A stretch of 64,000 nt of DNA from NCBI GenBank assembly GCA_914767715.1, contig OU612072.1:16864001-16928000 (forward strand), in the 5' to 3' direction. The notes under the pieces are model-generated. The model was not told where the DNA came from, did not search any database, and worked only from the letters and a program-made list of their open reading frames with translations. The position numbers and the translations under genes are program-made. This DNA comes from Membranipora membranacea. Lineage: Eukaryota; Bryozoa; Gymnolaemata; Cheilostomatida; Membraniporidae. This document shows, piece by piece, positions 36,610 to 48,704 of this stretch (position 1 is the first letter of the stretch; each line of letters begins with the position of its first letter).

Positions 36610-37404
36610 TCTTACTACATCTGTACTCCGGGTGATCTGCGCTGGCAATTTTTTGCACTTGTGAGTGAATCTGCAGGTATTTCCGAACTTGCATCCAGCA
36701 GCAGAGTTAAACCTCAAGCAGTAGCGCTCAGACTTTCAACCAGGTTGCTCGGCTTTCTTCTTATTCGTCTTAGTCTCTCGAAGTCCACCAGCCAGCTCAG
36801 CGATATACTCTCCCCATACCACATCAGCATTCCTACTCTTCAGACACCTGAATTGAAAGTCATATTCAATTCCATCCTTCCCTGCCATGTGGAAGCCCTT
36901 CACTATCTCGAAGTGGCGAAGCATGCCTTGAACATCACTGGGGTAGAACTCTAGGTGAATACTCATGAACACAAAAAAAACATCAATCCACGAGTAGAAT
37001 GACTCAAGGTTCTTACTATCTTCCACCTCTTCAAATAATCCATCGACAACAGAGAACCTCTTTCTCACCTTATCATCCCTTGCTTGTGGTTACATCAGCT
37101 TAAAGTCGATGAACTCACCTTCACGAAGCTTTTTCCGTAGCTTATCATCCACGTGCTCATTTCTCGGATGGGCTGGCACACAGCCAAAAGATCTTTTTTG
37201 CCAGGTTGTAACGCTAGACTCTCCAACATCCACTTCTTCCTCATTGCTCTCCTCCACTATTGAAGAAAGCTCTTCCTCCTCCTGATGAGCCGCTGAAGTC
37301 GAAGCCACACAGGTTACTTTCTTCATAGGGCCTTTTCCCTTCACCGAAGATGTGGCCTTTCCTCCTTTCCCTTTTGCCGGAGCCTTGGCCCTCATAGGCT
37401 GCAA
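36610..37404 (-). pseudogene. Ngaro Gag-like protein with CCCH finger
   Basis: A lysine-rich and acidic N-terminus (37,404-37,230) is followed by a conserved helical domain (37,068-36,736) and then a CX8CX5CX3H finger (C..AAGCKFGNTCRFTH) at about 36,695-36,640, the zinc-finger type seen in YR-retroelement Gag. In-frame stops are at 37,092-37,090 (TAA after FKLM) and just before the finger (TGA, about 36,742). The frame is otherwise continuous. It would bind the element RNA in particles. Confidence 0.75.
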
Positions 37405-37875
37405 AGTGCCATCCTCCGAGGCTCTCCTAGTAGACTCCTATGACGATACCACAAATTTTAATAGTTGCAACCGATGAAGAATGGCAGACTGACACCTTTT
37501 TTAGTCACACTATAACAATAATAACAAACTTATCACCCTAATAATGATTTACAGTATCCTAACTTAAATAACATAACTATTATCACCTCAATTATAATAA
37601 GTATCAACTTAATTGAACTGGCTGATTACACTTAACTAATTACCTTAATAAATCAGCAATTAATAACGAGTAAGAGGATTCAGCTCACCCTGGTCCACAT
37701 GCATACAAATCTGATCCAAAAAATCTCAATACCACCCCATGGTGGGGAGGGGGAATGTTGACTAATAGGACTTTAAATTCCATCCAATGAAAGGGGCAAG
37801 TGTTCATAATTACATCACCGGTTCGTTTTCCATACTCACATCAATCAACAGTCGCAGGTTGTAAACGATCCAACT
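37405..37875. other. Spacer between Gag and hydrolase frames
   Basis: AT-rich; contains the C/G-run motif at 37,728-37,785. No frame is recognised. Confidence 0.5.
37728..37785. repeat. C/G-run motif, between Gag and hydrolase frames
   Basis: Order: ccaccccatggtgggg palindrome, G run, then ttgACTAATAGGACtttaaattcc. It is the most diverged copy. Confidence 0.5.
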
Positions 37876-38403
37876 TCACCAAAAGTTGTGGTTGATCACC
37901 CACACGAGAAAGGCAATGAGGTAACGTATTGCCTGCCGATAACCTTGATGAAGGAAGTGCACGCCATCCACGTTTCTCCACGCCTGTCGTCGATCCCACG
38001 ACCAGAATTTGACCTGAGGGTCGAAACTAAACCGTCTCTCCATAATCCCAGCATACTGACGAGCCCTGGTAATGTAATTGACGTTGGATCGCCGCCACAG
38101 TGATAGGATCACCACTGTCTCTGCTCCTTCCTGCAGAATCTGATGAGCTAGGAATCCTATCCTATCAGCAAATTGATAAGGGGAGCACCAACCAGCATCC
38201 AAGTCGTTCCCGCCAATCATAAGAACCACCAGTCGAAACCCAGCACAACGCCTAACTTGCTGTTCTGCCCAGTTGATTCCCGCACCACCTTGCCATATCC
38301 ATCTCACCGAGACATCAGTGTTGTGCTGACCAAGCCAGCGCCTGTGGGGATATACGTTCTCCCAACATGGGAGTCACCCAAGATCGACACCGTAGCTTCC
38401 TAA
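37876..38403 (-). pseudogene. SGNH/GDSL-hydrolase frame of the Ngaro element
   Basis: About 175 codons in two frames. Block I (ILGDSHV, nucleophile Ser) lies at about 38,385 in one frame; a one-base shift near 38,340 leads into the frame with block III (VVLMIGGNDLD) and block V (DGVHFLHQGY, Asp and His). All SGNH landmarks are therefore present although the frame is broken. SGNH hydrolases cleave ester or acetyl groups. Hydrolase domains are known from some YR retrotransposons and CR1-like LINEs, where their role is unclear. It sits 5' of Gag, on the same strand. Confidence 0.72.
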
Positions 38404-38641
38404 AGAATAAACTCAGCATTGCACTATAATGACCTTCATTGTTCATATATGTATATCACAAAGACCTTTGTACCTCAATATGTGTAATGTCACACCACTT
38501 CCTGTAAGGCACAAGAAATGATCTTTAATTAAGAGTTTAATTAACCAATAATGCTAAATGAAATTCTGTTGTGCTGCTGCCTAATTAATTCTACCTACAA
38601 ATACATAAATAATATATATAATATATAAAATATAATAATAT
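38404..38641. other. 5' end region of the Ngaro element
   Basis: AT-rich, ending in an ATATA-rich stretch (38,605-38,640). No frame seen. Confidence 0.4.
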
Positions 38642-38840
38642 ACATACCTACGTTAATTTATACCCCTTCACCCCTATACAACAGCCTCTGCCCCCTCTAT
38701 TGGACGTGATGGGCATTGCATATGTGCCAAGATATGCCGCAATTAATGGTCACCCAGCTCACTGTTGCTTTGAGCGGCTAGTTTGGGCGTTTCCTCGCGT
38801 ATGCATAAACCACTAACCTCAATAGGGGTGAACCCGATCA
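38642..38840. repeat. Block duplicated at the window start (1-205)
   Basis: Same sequence as 1-205 with a few substitutions, then joins directly to the X flank of copy C near 38,836. Confidence 0.75.
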
Positions 38841-39943
38841 AGCCACTGACAATAACAGCAAAGTGACTATAAAAATTCTTGCCCTTTTATTACACAGTGC
38901 AACAAAACCATTGCTCATATTCCTTAAAGAATTCACTGGTTGCAATATAAAACTATGAGGATTGACCAATACTGCTCATCAAAAGCCGGCAAAACTTTGG
39001 TAAGTGCTGCAAGCATCTCCGTTTTGCTACTATAATAATTTCATCACGGATGCAATAAACCAATACCAAAAGGGTTGAAGGAGTTATTGTTCAAGTTGAG
39101 AAACAAAGGTATAAAATGAAGGCATAAAATTAGCTAAGACCCTTTACAAACATAATATGTATCATTATAATTTATTTTTATTTTTTTATATCAAAATAAA
39201 TGAATGTATAAATATTCAGTAAGGCTGAGCGATAAGATAAAAACATGATCATAGTAACAGAAGAGGAGAAATGCATCATAGCTGTGAAGAAAAGGAGAGG
39301 TAGAAATAAAAACGATGATTTGGTATAACCGCTCTATTGTGGTCATAAAACAGGTGATCAAACGGATAAATTTTAATGTGATATATAGCTTTTTAAAACT
39401 GTTCAACTTTGGTTCAATGACGCATATAGATCATTGCCAGGCAAACAACAACAGCCATTATTAACAAAAATAAGGTCGATAGAGTTTCTCTATTTCATTC
39501 TGTGAGAATCTCATACATGCACACAGATGGCTCAATGAATATAGGAAGTAGGAGTGTTTTACCGTACAGACATAAATCAGGAATGTATGAATAAGACCTC
39601 TTTGCTGGATCAGTCAGTACTCTGTTCAGATTTCCTGAAAATGACAATTATACCGGGTATACAATTATAGAACTACAATATAAGTAGAGGACGAAATCTC
39701 CTGAAATAAATCTCCTACACTCGAGTTTGTGGAGTGAAGAACATGTTCATATATATATGTAGAAATATTATTTTAAAAAAATTGTATATATATATATACA
39801 CACATATATAACATTCTCACTGGTCTCCAGTATCATTACAATGGTATGTATAACACAAAATTGAGTTTTTGTGTATATTACAAAATTATTTATCTAATGG
39901 ACAAGTGAGATCATAATATTTATGTATATATTATATATATTTT
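38841..39943. repeat. X flank of TRIM copy C
   Basis: Homologous to the X flanks of copies A and B; lacks the hAT MITE of A. A short TA array is at 39,750-39,800. Non-coding. Confidence 0.85.
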
Positions 39944-42900
39944 TTACAACCTACCATTACCCTCATCCAAAACGGATATTTCTGTGTGGTCCAAGCCATT
40001 TCTTGCCACAAGTACGACTCCTGCTGGATGATGAACTATCCCTCCAGGGAAAGTAAGGCTGTCACAGCTCCAGATAAGACTTCCATCCTCTAGGCTCATC
40101 TTCACTACTTTTCCTGCTATTTTGTCAGATATGACCACACAGTCATCTCCACAGCTGCTCATACTCACATTGCCTTTCATTGTCAGTGCGGCAGGACAGG
40201 GAACTCTTCTGATGACCTCTCCTGTGAATGAGTGGATGATGATCTGCTTAGCAGGCCAATCTCCAACAGCTAGCTGATTTTCATTGATGACTACAATACG
40301 CTGCCCAAAGTATGGAACGGCAGGATGGTCCCAGGATGTTAATAACGAGCCATCAGATATATCATAGACATTGATCTTTGATTGAGTTTTACCGATGAAC
40401 ATGAGACTGTATAGTCTGTTGTTATACACAGCGAGAGAAGTGACATCTATTTCAGATTTGATGAAGGCTTTGTGCACATTGCCCTGCTGACCTATCCTGT
40501 CAGTAGCTCCTTCTCTCTGTCCTACATAGGTGAGTCCTTTATAATGACATACTGTGGTACAGGGATTGTCAAACTTTACCTCCCTGATGAACCTTATTCC
40601 AGCAGGCGCTTGTCTTTGTTGTGGTGGTGGAGGGATGGTCGAGGGAGGTGTTGCAGCTGATGGCGGCAGGTTTGGGGCTATTGGTGATGGAGGCTTTACA
40701 GTGTTTAAATTGTAAGCTTCCCCTCTTAGCACAGTTTCACCCTCCTCAGTCAACAATTCCATAACTGGGATAAAATCAGTTTCTGTAAACACAAAGTGCT
40801 TTCAATTATAAGATGATGGTCTGCCTGCATGAGAATCTTATATATTATATGTGGCAAAATTAGGACTATGAGAAAATGTTTTGTAGAAGGAGTTATCCCC
40901 TTTCTTCAAAGAAGCGAACAACTACTAAATCATCACAGACCTGCTTTATTATTTAGCCGGTGATGAGATTCATTTCATCAGATGGTAATAAAATGTGATC
41001 CCCCTAACAAAATCATTATAAAAACTGACAATTACCTAATCATTCTCTCAAAGATCCAACAGGACAATCAAAAATGAATATATCTCGTTATTTCTCAGAA
41101 TAAAAATTTACCGCCAATAAAAACAATCATTTTAAAACTGGGAGTAGGCCTTTGTATCATATACATATTATAAGTATGTTTTGCCTGACATAGACTAACC
41201 TTCAACTCTCAGTGAGGCCACATCTCCCTTCATATTCATGCCAGGTAACTCATAAGAGGTCAGAGACTTCAGGAACTCAAGACTTTCTTTGTACTTATCA
41301 ACAAGGTCAACCTGTTCAGGATAATTCAAATTTTCATCACAGAGCCGTCATGGACAATATAGGTTGCTAGTGCTTGCTTGTGGCCTTTTGCGTGTCAAAC
41401 TGATTAGCAAGTAGTCCAAGACAGTTACCAACTGAGCTATATCTTGGGAGAAGAGCTTCAATCACAGGAGCTTCAGATTATGAAAAATGTTAAAATAATT
41501 ATCTTATTGTTCAACCGGTTCAATCCCATTTGTGTCATAGAGCAAGCCCTTATCTAAGCAACTCTTTTTCCGATAGTTACCAAATATACCATTGGATAAT
41601 ACTGTTTTTGAAGCACATAAGCCCAATTACCTTTAAACTGATCACTTTACACAATACTTATCTGGTAAAAAAACTAAATGTAATTGACTGTTTATAATCA
41701 TGACCCTCAGTAGTACGTCCGCCCCCTTGCTCTTTGGATGATTTCAAATGTTGAGTGAGCCTTACCAGGTCTGGCTAGGTAAGGTGCTCTAGGAGACAAA
41801 GAGTAAACAAAAGGTCCCACATGTATAAAACAGCATACCTGTTTAGGAGCCTTGACCTCAACAACATTGGACACTCACCTGATGATAGTTGTTCATTCTG
41901 TCATCATTATCCTGCAATTTCCTCAATATCTCTTTGTGTATTGTCTCTACTTTCTGCTCTAGAAACACTTCTCTCTCTATTCTCCCTTCACTTCTGTGTG
42001 CTTCAAGCTTTAACTCCAGCCTTTCATACTCCTCCATCACATACTTTATCTAAAACAATATGAATAAATAATTCTAAATGCTAAATCCGTAAGTGTTGAT
42101 CTCATGCATATCATAAGCTTCAACTAACTTTCAATAAAGAAATAGGCCGCCATGGTTTAATAACTTATCTACTTAGCAGTTGTGTGCCCTTAGGAATCAG
42201 AGGACAACTTGTAGCAATTGTGCAATGATCAAGGACAAATTATTAGGCATTACACATTAGCCCTCACATATTTATATCTGGACTGGTGTAGCTGAGACAC
42301 CAGCTCTTCTGTCTTCTTATCCCAATTCCTCAGTCCTTCCATCGTATCCCTGACAAGTCTGTCAGCTTCACTTTCTCTCTGCTGAGCCTCAACTCTCAGT
42401 TTATCTAGCTCCTGTAACAGGGTCCTCTCTAACTTCTCTAACTCTGTAAACTTGTGGCTGCCACCTAAAATATTCACGGACTACCCTTTGTGAGACTTGG
42501 AAATTTCTTTGCAACATGCGTAAGCAGAGACAAACATGTAGGAGATGTATACACCTGAGGAGTCATTTACTCACGAAAGCATCCCCAATGGGATCCCCGA
42601 TCCCACGACTCTGCGACTCATAATGTCTGAAAGAGAAGCAAGTGCTCTTACCAATTGCCCCATTTCAACGTCCCAAAAATAGAATGGGCTAATGGCTTGT
42701 ATTAGCAAGCCCGCTATGCACTAGTCGAAGTTGTTCTCATTGATTGGTTGGTATCAATTCTGTCATTTCGTGGTGAATATAAACAGGGCTCTATAATAAA
42801 GACAGACTATAAAGTGTCTATTTATTCTTCAAAAGTTTCAAAACAATTGGTCTACTCACCATTTGAGCATTTGGTATTTTCAGGCAAGCAGTTTACACAA

Positions 42901-44986
42901 AAGGTCTTATAGCATTCAGGACAACCAAAGGACAGCTCTTGATCTTTGTGTATAGGACAGAATCTCTTCTCTAACTTCTTCATGGCTCTTCTGTATACAG
43001 CAATCTCCACTACCTTGTGTTCTGGGTTTAACTCAAAATGAGGCTGAAACATTAGATTCTGGATATAATTGTGATACATTCCTACAATCCAGCGCTGGAT
43101 AAGGTACTACATAGAGGGTGGTGGAGCCAGGAAGATAGACTAAACCTAATTGAATATCGTTAAGATCAGTGAGAGAGTGAGAGTGGGGTTGATGGCTTCA
43201 AACCTTTATAATTTTCTATTGAAGGCACATAAAAACCTCAGTTCTTGATCAGATTGTCAGGAAAGCAAAAGAGCATAGGGCCGTACCATGCTAAATGGAT
43301 CAGTGTCCTTCCAGTACGGCATCATTGATAAGTATGTGTTTGTGGTGGTTGGTTGGTGGGAGATGGGTGGGTGCAGCTGCAGTTTGACCCGCTAGCAGTC
43401 GTCATGGTACTTTATTTTCAAGTTTTTTTAGTTATTTTAGGGCGTTTAATGACAACAGCAATATTATAGTCTGGCAGCAAGTTCTGCAGTTGTTATGAAA
43501 TATTTTAACACTTAGAAAAATTCAGAGCACTTCTGGGTTAAAAATATATATAGTGTTAGAAATTGTCCTCCCTTCTCATCTATGAGCTATGAGGTATCCA
43601 TGGGGCCTAATGCTGTACCAGCCCAATAAACTATCACTTCTTTCTACTTGACAGAATTGTATAAATTAGTAAATGAAGTTATCTACTATTGTAAAAAGTC
43701 TCCTGACAATGGAACAAAAGTTAATTTAAACCCATGTGGAAAAGAATGGTAATTAAAAGTCTTTTGAAGTGGTAACTTATTAGGTTGGCACAGCACTAGG
43801 CACCATGGATACCTCGTAGCTCTTAGATGAGAAGGGAGGACAATTTCTACTACTAATCAAAATTCTGAATTCTCTCAATGTGAAAATATTGCATAAGTAC
43901 TGCTGAAGTAGCTGCCAAACTATAATATATTGATATTGAGTCTTTAACACACATTGAAATTTACCATCATAGCCATTAATCATTAACAATAGATATATTC
44001 AACTAGCCGAAATGCACCACAGATTAGAAGCAAACAATACTACACTTACCCCAGAATGATGATCACAGAACACATCGTTACAAGCGTAGCAACACATATC
44101 AGCTCTTTTCTTATCTTCTTCATTATTCTTTATACAGATATGACAAAATATGACCTCATGTTCCTTTTCCGATGACCTGCCAGACGGCAGCTTGTTCATT
44201 GTAAGCTCTGTCACTGCCCTACAAAACACAGCAGGCAAAACAGTTAGATTGGGAATGGACGCAAAAGTACCAAGAGTTAGCTGTGATGTAAGGACTATTA
44301 ATTACAACTTGTTTCATGGCATCAAAGAGCTGCGGAACATTGCATTGTTTGTCGTTTCTCATGGTGATCATCATTCTACACCAGTAATCACAAGCTAACT
44401 GAGTAGTGAAACTCTAAGAACCAAATACAAGGTCAAAATGCTTACTCCCAGTGCTCAGAGGGCTGCATAGTGAATTAATGGCATTACATCATCAAACACT
44501 CAATACGAATGAAGTTGAGTGTTTGATAGTTTGTAATGCCACTAACCGCAATGCAGCCCTCTGAGCACTTAGAATAACCATCAGCCGATGTTAACCGGTA
44601 GCTGGCTGGTGAACTGATATAACATTATTATACCTTAAAACATGCATGTCAAGTTGTCAAAATTGACTAATAACCTAATTTTTTATATATTTCAACAACT
44701 CAATTAGACCTTCATACGAGGTCATATCAATTTATTAAAAATATACTGTGATGTGTTCTTGGTTATGTCCGATGTGCCGACAGTAAATTAGAAGTCATTA
44801 TTACCTGCATATCTCACAAGGGAAGTCACTCGTTGATATCTCAGAGAGTTTGAGCAGACATTCAGTGCAGACCTTATGGGAGCAGGGTAGTAGCTTAAGA
44901 TCACAGCCCAGAAAAGTCTCATACTCCATGCAGATAAAACACTGCGCTTCTCCATCTTTTGCTTTATTTACATAAGCCTCAGCCAT
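39944..44986 (-). CDS. TRIM-like RING/B-box/coiled-coil/propeller gene, copy C (intact)
   Basis: Exons: 44,986-44,805, 44,218-44,050, 43,043-42,860, 42,464-42,268, 42,049-41,879, 41,311-41,200 and 40,782-39,944. Lengths 182+169+184+197+171+112+839 sum to 1,854 nt, 617 residues plus stop, with consistent phases (2, 0, 1, 0, 0, 1). Domains: C3HC4 RING about residues 15-61 (CFIC, CSHKVC, CEIC); B-box about 85-130 (CHIC, CCYAC, CDHHSG, then His from the next exon); second B-box about 140-175 (CPIH, CPEC, CVNC); coiled coil about 180-335; Pro-rich linker (PPSAATPPSTIPPPP) about 365-395; propeller about 400-617 with blade motifs such as VYDISDGSLL and IIIHSFTGEVI. The likely role is an E3 ubiquitin ligase recognising substrate, RNA or a pathogen ligand through the propeller (TRIM-NHL style), inferred from architecture. 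The only copy without a disabling change. Introns hold a SINE, a MITE and a palindrome. Confidence 0.88.
42563..42680 (-). mobile_element. tRNA-derived SINE in intron 3 of copy C
   Basis: On the minus strand, box A-like GGGCAATTGGTAAGAGC is followed by a degenerate box B (GTGGGATCGGGGATCC). Orthologous inserts are in copies A and D. Confidence 0.6.
43549..43856. mobile_element. MITE with ~85-bp inverted repeats in intron 2 of copy C
   Basis: Duplicate of the element at 20,521-20,829, same intron position and same arms. Confidence 0.85.
44450..44572. repeat. Fold-back palindrome in intron 1 of copy C
   Basis: Duplicate of 21,416-21,541; arms gtgctcagagggctgcat and atgcagccctctgagcac pair completely here, better than in copy B. 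Confidence 0.88.
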
Positions 44987-45041
44987 TCTGTCCTTGCAAA
45001 ATATGATAATGAATGATACCCTGTTGTTGTAGCTGCAATAA

Positions 45042-45171
45042 TTAGACCAAATTTGGCCCAATTGCCTGCATTCGGAGTTGCCCCTGATCAACTGGTCACG
45101 CCACAGCCTGGGGCCTGACCAGTGGGAGGGAGCAACTGGAGTGCAGGCAATTGGATTAAATTTGGTCTAGG
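45042..45171. repeat. Fold-back palindrome upstream of the copy C start codon
   Basis: Duplicate of 22,011-22,140. The left arm ttagaccaaattt pairs with aaatttggtcta on the right. It begins 56 bp before the ATG. Confidence 0.85.
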
Positions 45172-46429
45172 AATACTGGATGTAGTTCAAATCACACATC
45201 CAGATAGTGCTTATTTCAAGAAAGTTAAGGACTTCAACTTCAATGAAATACTACTTACTTGCAAAATCTGAGGGAATCCAAATTCTTGACTCGTCTGACT
45301 CAAAGTTGCTATCAAAGAGGAAGTGTGTCACCTAACATGTGTTCCGAAGTTGTGTCAAATTCAGTTAGGCGATGCGCTTGCTATCACCCCAATAAGAATA
45401 TGTTTAATAAAATCATGATATATTTTTCCATAAGTACCCTTATCTTATCTTTATATACCTTTAACATTAGGCTCCATTGTCAATATTGCGTTGAATACTA
45501 GGTGCTATTAGTTTGCAGCCTTGCTGAATGATAAGATATCACATAATATGCCCTTATTTTCGTGTTGTACGGTGGTGTATTTCTGATAAGCCAGTATCGT
45601 GTGACTATGTGCTGAGAATAGCTAACACCACAGTCATCGATTGTGAAACACCGATTCCCAGCACACAGTAAATTGATGATAAGTACCAATTAGGTTATTC
45701 CCGTATTGAATATTATTGAAGTTATAAACCTCGCTGTGGTTAAAAAAAACCATCATATTATACTTTTGATTTTCCCAGTCTCACATAAAGGGAAGGCAAT
45801 TCCTATTTTATTTGTAGTCCAAGGTAAAAATAACATTACTCCATCTGCTAGCCAAGCATTGTTCAGTGGGGGTTCCCCGCCCCACCCAAGGAGCTACGAT
45901 TTTTATGAGAATTTAAACGAAGAGTATTTTAGATGTTTCAGTAAAATGTGTTATACTTCCGAGAAATTTATTCACAATAGGCCTATATTGGTGTTACCCA
46001 AAAATAGACTGTTATCCGGTTACTTTCACTACTGTGGTGTTGTGTCTTGCAGGAACACGATTGAAAGGTTGATGGTCAGATGGACGTCAAAAAGGCGCTC
46101 AGTAGTAGTACCACTAAATCATCCTAGGCCTAGAGGTAGCCTCATGAGAGCTTTCGGAGCTAATTCTTTGTTCCAGCAAACCATTTCAAACAGGAGCAGA
46201 TTGTCAGCGCCCATCAAAGCTGTGAGTATCTCCACCATAGACAATTATCTCCACTCACTGACTAACACTGATAACAAGACTACACTACTACCATGTGTAT
46301 CACGGATCATGAGATTCAATTTTAATACGAGTACCTAACATGTGCCCACCCCTAATTATTGAACCTGTCCTCAGGTCGTCACACTAACTTTCTTCTGATG
46401 GTACTCAAGCTAAGTGAATTAATTGACTC
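45172..46429. other. Y flank of copy C (left part)
   Basis: Matches 22,141-23,365. The plus-strand frame at 45,706-46,338 parallels 22,823-23,278 but shows no domain. A strong acceptor-like ttgtgtcttgcag occurs at about 46,052, but the frame following it is open in B and closed in C. Confidence 0.55.
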
Positions 46430-47238
46430 TCTATTTATTTATTTATTTATTTATTTATTGAGGTTTTCTAAAAGTTTATAATTAAAGCAAATTAAAAATA
46501 ACTTGTTGACCTCATACACATTAACATAGATACAAAAAATGACTTGAATAAAAAGATATAAGTGGTAGGGTGTTACATACTATATAGTGTGTAGGATAAT
46601 GAAAGCATGGTATCATAAATTGCATGAATAAGATGAAAAAAGAAAAGAAGAAACAGAGAGTGGCAAATAAAAATACAAGTTAACAACATTAGGTGGGATT
46701 AAATGATAATGATTCATGAGGCTTGGTTGATTTAGTTACAAATGTATGAAAAATATTTAAAAAGGCTGATTTGCCTAGGTTTGATCTAAATGAGGGTTTA
46801 ATTATTGCACAGTTGCTAGGAAGTGATCGTGTATGTCTGTTTGATTTGCTAACGAGATGAAGTATGTGCTTGGATGCACGGCCTTTATGGACCCTTGATT
46901 TGACAAAATTGTGAAAAAGAAAATTCCTTCTACTGTGGAGAGTATGTAAATTTAGGAGCAAGCGGCCAGATGTGACAGAAAATTGTTTGGGGGCTGAAGT
47001 TATGATTCTGATTGCTTTATTTTGTACTTTTTCTAATGTATCTGAATTTTTGGCTAAACCATCAAGGTACAATGATGAGCAGTATTCTACTATAGGTCTG
47101 ATCAGTGATTTGTAAGTCTTCAATGAGTTTTCTACTGTCATGTATTTTTTTAGTTTTGATAACAAGTAGACCATTTTGTTTGCTTTAGAGGCGGTGGCAT
47201 TAGCCTGAGGGGTTAAACTAAGTTCTGAATCAAGAACT
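46430..47238 (-). mobile_element. 5'-truncated LINE with (TTTA)n tail
   Basis: The minus-strand frame 47,174-46,689 encodes the end of a non-LTR reverse transcriptase (SLIRPIVEYCSSLY, LEKVQNKAIRI). The 3' end is a pure (ATTT)n array at 46,432-46,460. The Y flank of copy B is uninterrupted at the same point (ctattgatcag, about 23,375), giving a clean empty site. A ctatt duplication is likely. The insertion postdates the B/C duplication. Confidence 0.88.
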
Positions 47239-48034
47239 ATTGATCAGAGATATAGTATATCACGTGATCACTGTGCACGCAGACTAGACACTATCTATAT
47301 ATGACTGTGTTTGTGTCGCTGATAAATATAATTCCTGTTCAATAGAATTAGCTTCAGTACCTTACAAGAAAAGTGAACCTAGCCTCTATTTTTGCTGAGA
47401 AATATCGAACTCCGGGTTGTGAGACTTCTCACCTCTTATTGATACCCACCCCTTCTCTCAGATTTCCATATTACATACTATGTTCACAAAAGTGTACCTT
47501 GTGAAAGAGCTGCATCTTAACCGCTGCGCTGTGGTTAGTATAAAGCAGCAGTAGTGAAATTTTGCCAAAATAGTGCCAAAAGTTTGTCAAATTTGCCTGC
47601 ATTAGGGCTGTTGCTCCTCTACTCAACCAGCTTCATAGTGGGAGCAACTCTGAACGCAATCAAATTACATCAATCGTAATGAATGTGTCAGCCAGCCCGC
47701 TCATATGTTATTGGCTTGACAGTCAGCCAACATTGACCTGAAGTTCTTGTTCTTGTTAGATGACATATTTCTGCATAAGATCCATCCTATAAATGGAGGC
47801 AGTTAGTTACAAGAGGAACAAGGCCAAAGGCATGAGCCTACTGTCTAGTCTTTTTTTATGTTACAAATATCATCCAATTACTTCCACTTATCAAGCTATC
47901 ACTCAATTGGCAAGCTACCATCATTCACTAAAATAAAAAGTTGTCTTCTCTGCTTTTTTAAGGAGACAACTCAAGTACCTCAGCTCACTTTATTTGGCTG
48001 CAGTTTTTATGTTTTTGTACCCTTTTCTCACAAC
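47239..48034. other. Y flank of copy C (right part)
   Basis: Matches 23,376-24,190. Non-coding, with a short gttgctcc/ggagcaac inverted repeat at about 47,609-47,648. Confidence 0.55.
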
Positions 48035-48121
48035 ATGAATCAAGAAGACCTGCAAAGAGAATTTGGAGGAGGGGGGAAACTGGTTGAGATAAGAAAGGCA
48101 ACTGCAGACTGCAGACATTGG
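48035..48121 (+). CDS. Candidate first coding exon of an unknown gene (second copy)
   Basis: Counterpart of 24,191-24,277: ATG, then MNQEDLQREFGGGGKLVEI, reaching the same possible donor (CATTGG then GTAATA). Two of the three codon differences from the other copy are silent. Confidence 0.3.
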
Positions 48122-48137
48122 GTAATAACAGGATAAA

Positions 48138-48704
48138 TATTTGTCCTGTGCATCCAAATCTCTTCACTCAAGCAGTATAGCTAGGTCCCTAGTCCCTAGC
48201 AATGTCTTCAAAATTTTCAGATGAAGTCTTTAGCCTTGAGTTGTATGAGTCAACAGCTTTACATCTTATTTTAGTGGGCTAAGCCTCTTTTCTCATCGAC
48301 TTAGGAAGGTGTCTGATGTTGAATATGTTGTCGTGAAAAATAGTTTATATAAATAACAAAATTGTATCTATATAGCTACAAAATACTCTTTTGTTTATAA
48401 TAACAACCCTGCTGCTTGAAGCGGAAATTCAATAATTAATATTTTGAAATTTTGTAGTCCATCACTTCGTGCTCATTTACTGAAACTTTTTTCATCATCT
48501 GGAGCGGTTTAGTTTGAGCCCCCCCCCCCCCCAGACTTTTGCTCCCTGCCTGACGGCACCCATGGGTATGTCCAAGACTGGACTGATACTACAGTAAAGC
48601 TAAAAGCAAATAGGGCGGTCTCTGATGTTGCAGCTTGATGCGGGAATTCATTTTTGAATTTTTTGAAAATTCATAGTCAGCTTCTTTGTTCTCATTTTTA
48701 TGTG
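48138..48704. repeat. Block Z of unit C
   Basis: Matches 24,293-24,944 with a deletion of about 130 bp near 48,628. Contains a C run at 48,520-48,532. Non-coding. Confidence 0.7.

Larger units (their letters stand above)
33250..38640 (-). mobile_element. Decayed Ngaro-like tyrosine-recombinase retrotransposon
   Basis: Minus strand, 5'-to-3': SGNH-hydrolase frame, Gag with a CCCH finger, RT and RNase H, tyrosine recombinase. This set, without the methylase of DIRS elements and without an integrase or LTRs, fits the Ngaro group. Each frame carries at least one inactivating change, and a LINE is inserted between Gag and RT. Strong acceptor-like sequences precede the RT frame (35,661/35,660) and the recombinase frame (34,146/34,145), so the element may have been spliced. 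Ends are estimated from where homology to unit blocks stops (33,060-33,250) and resumes (38,642). Confidence 0.8.
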
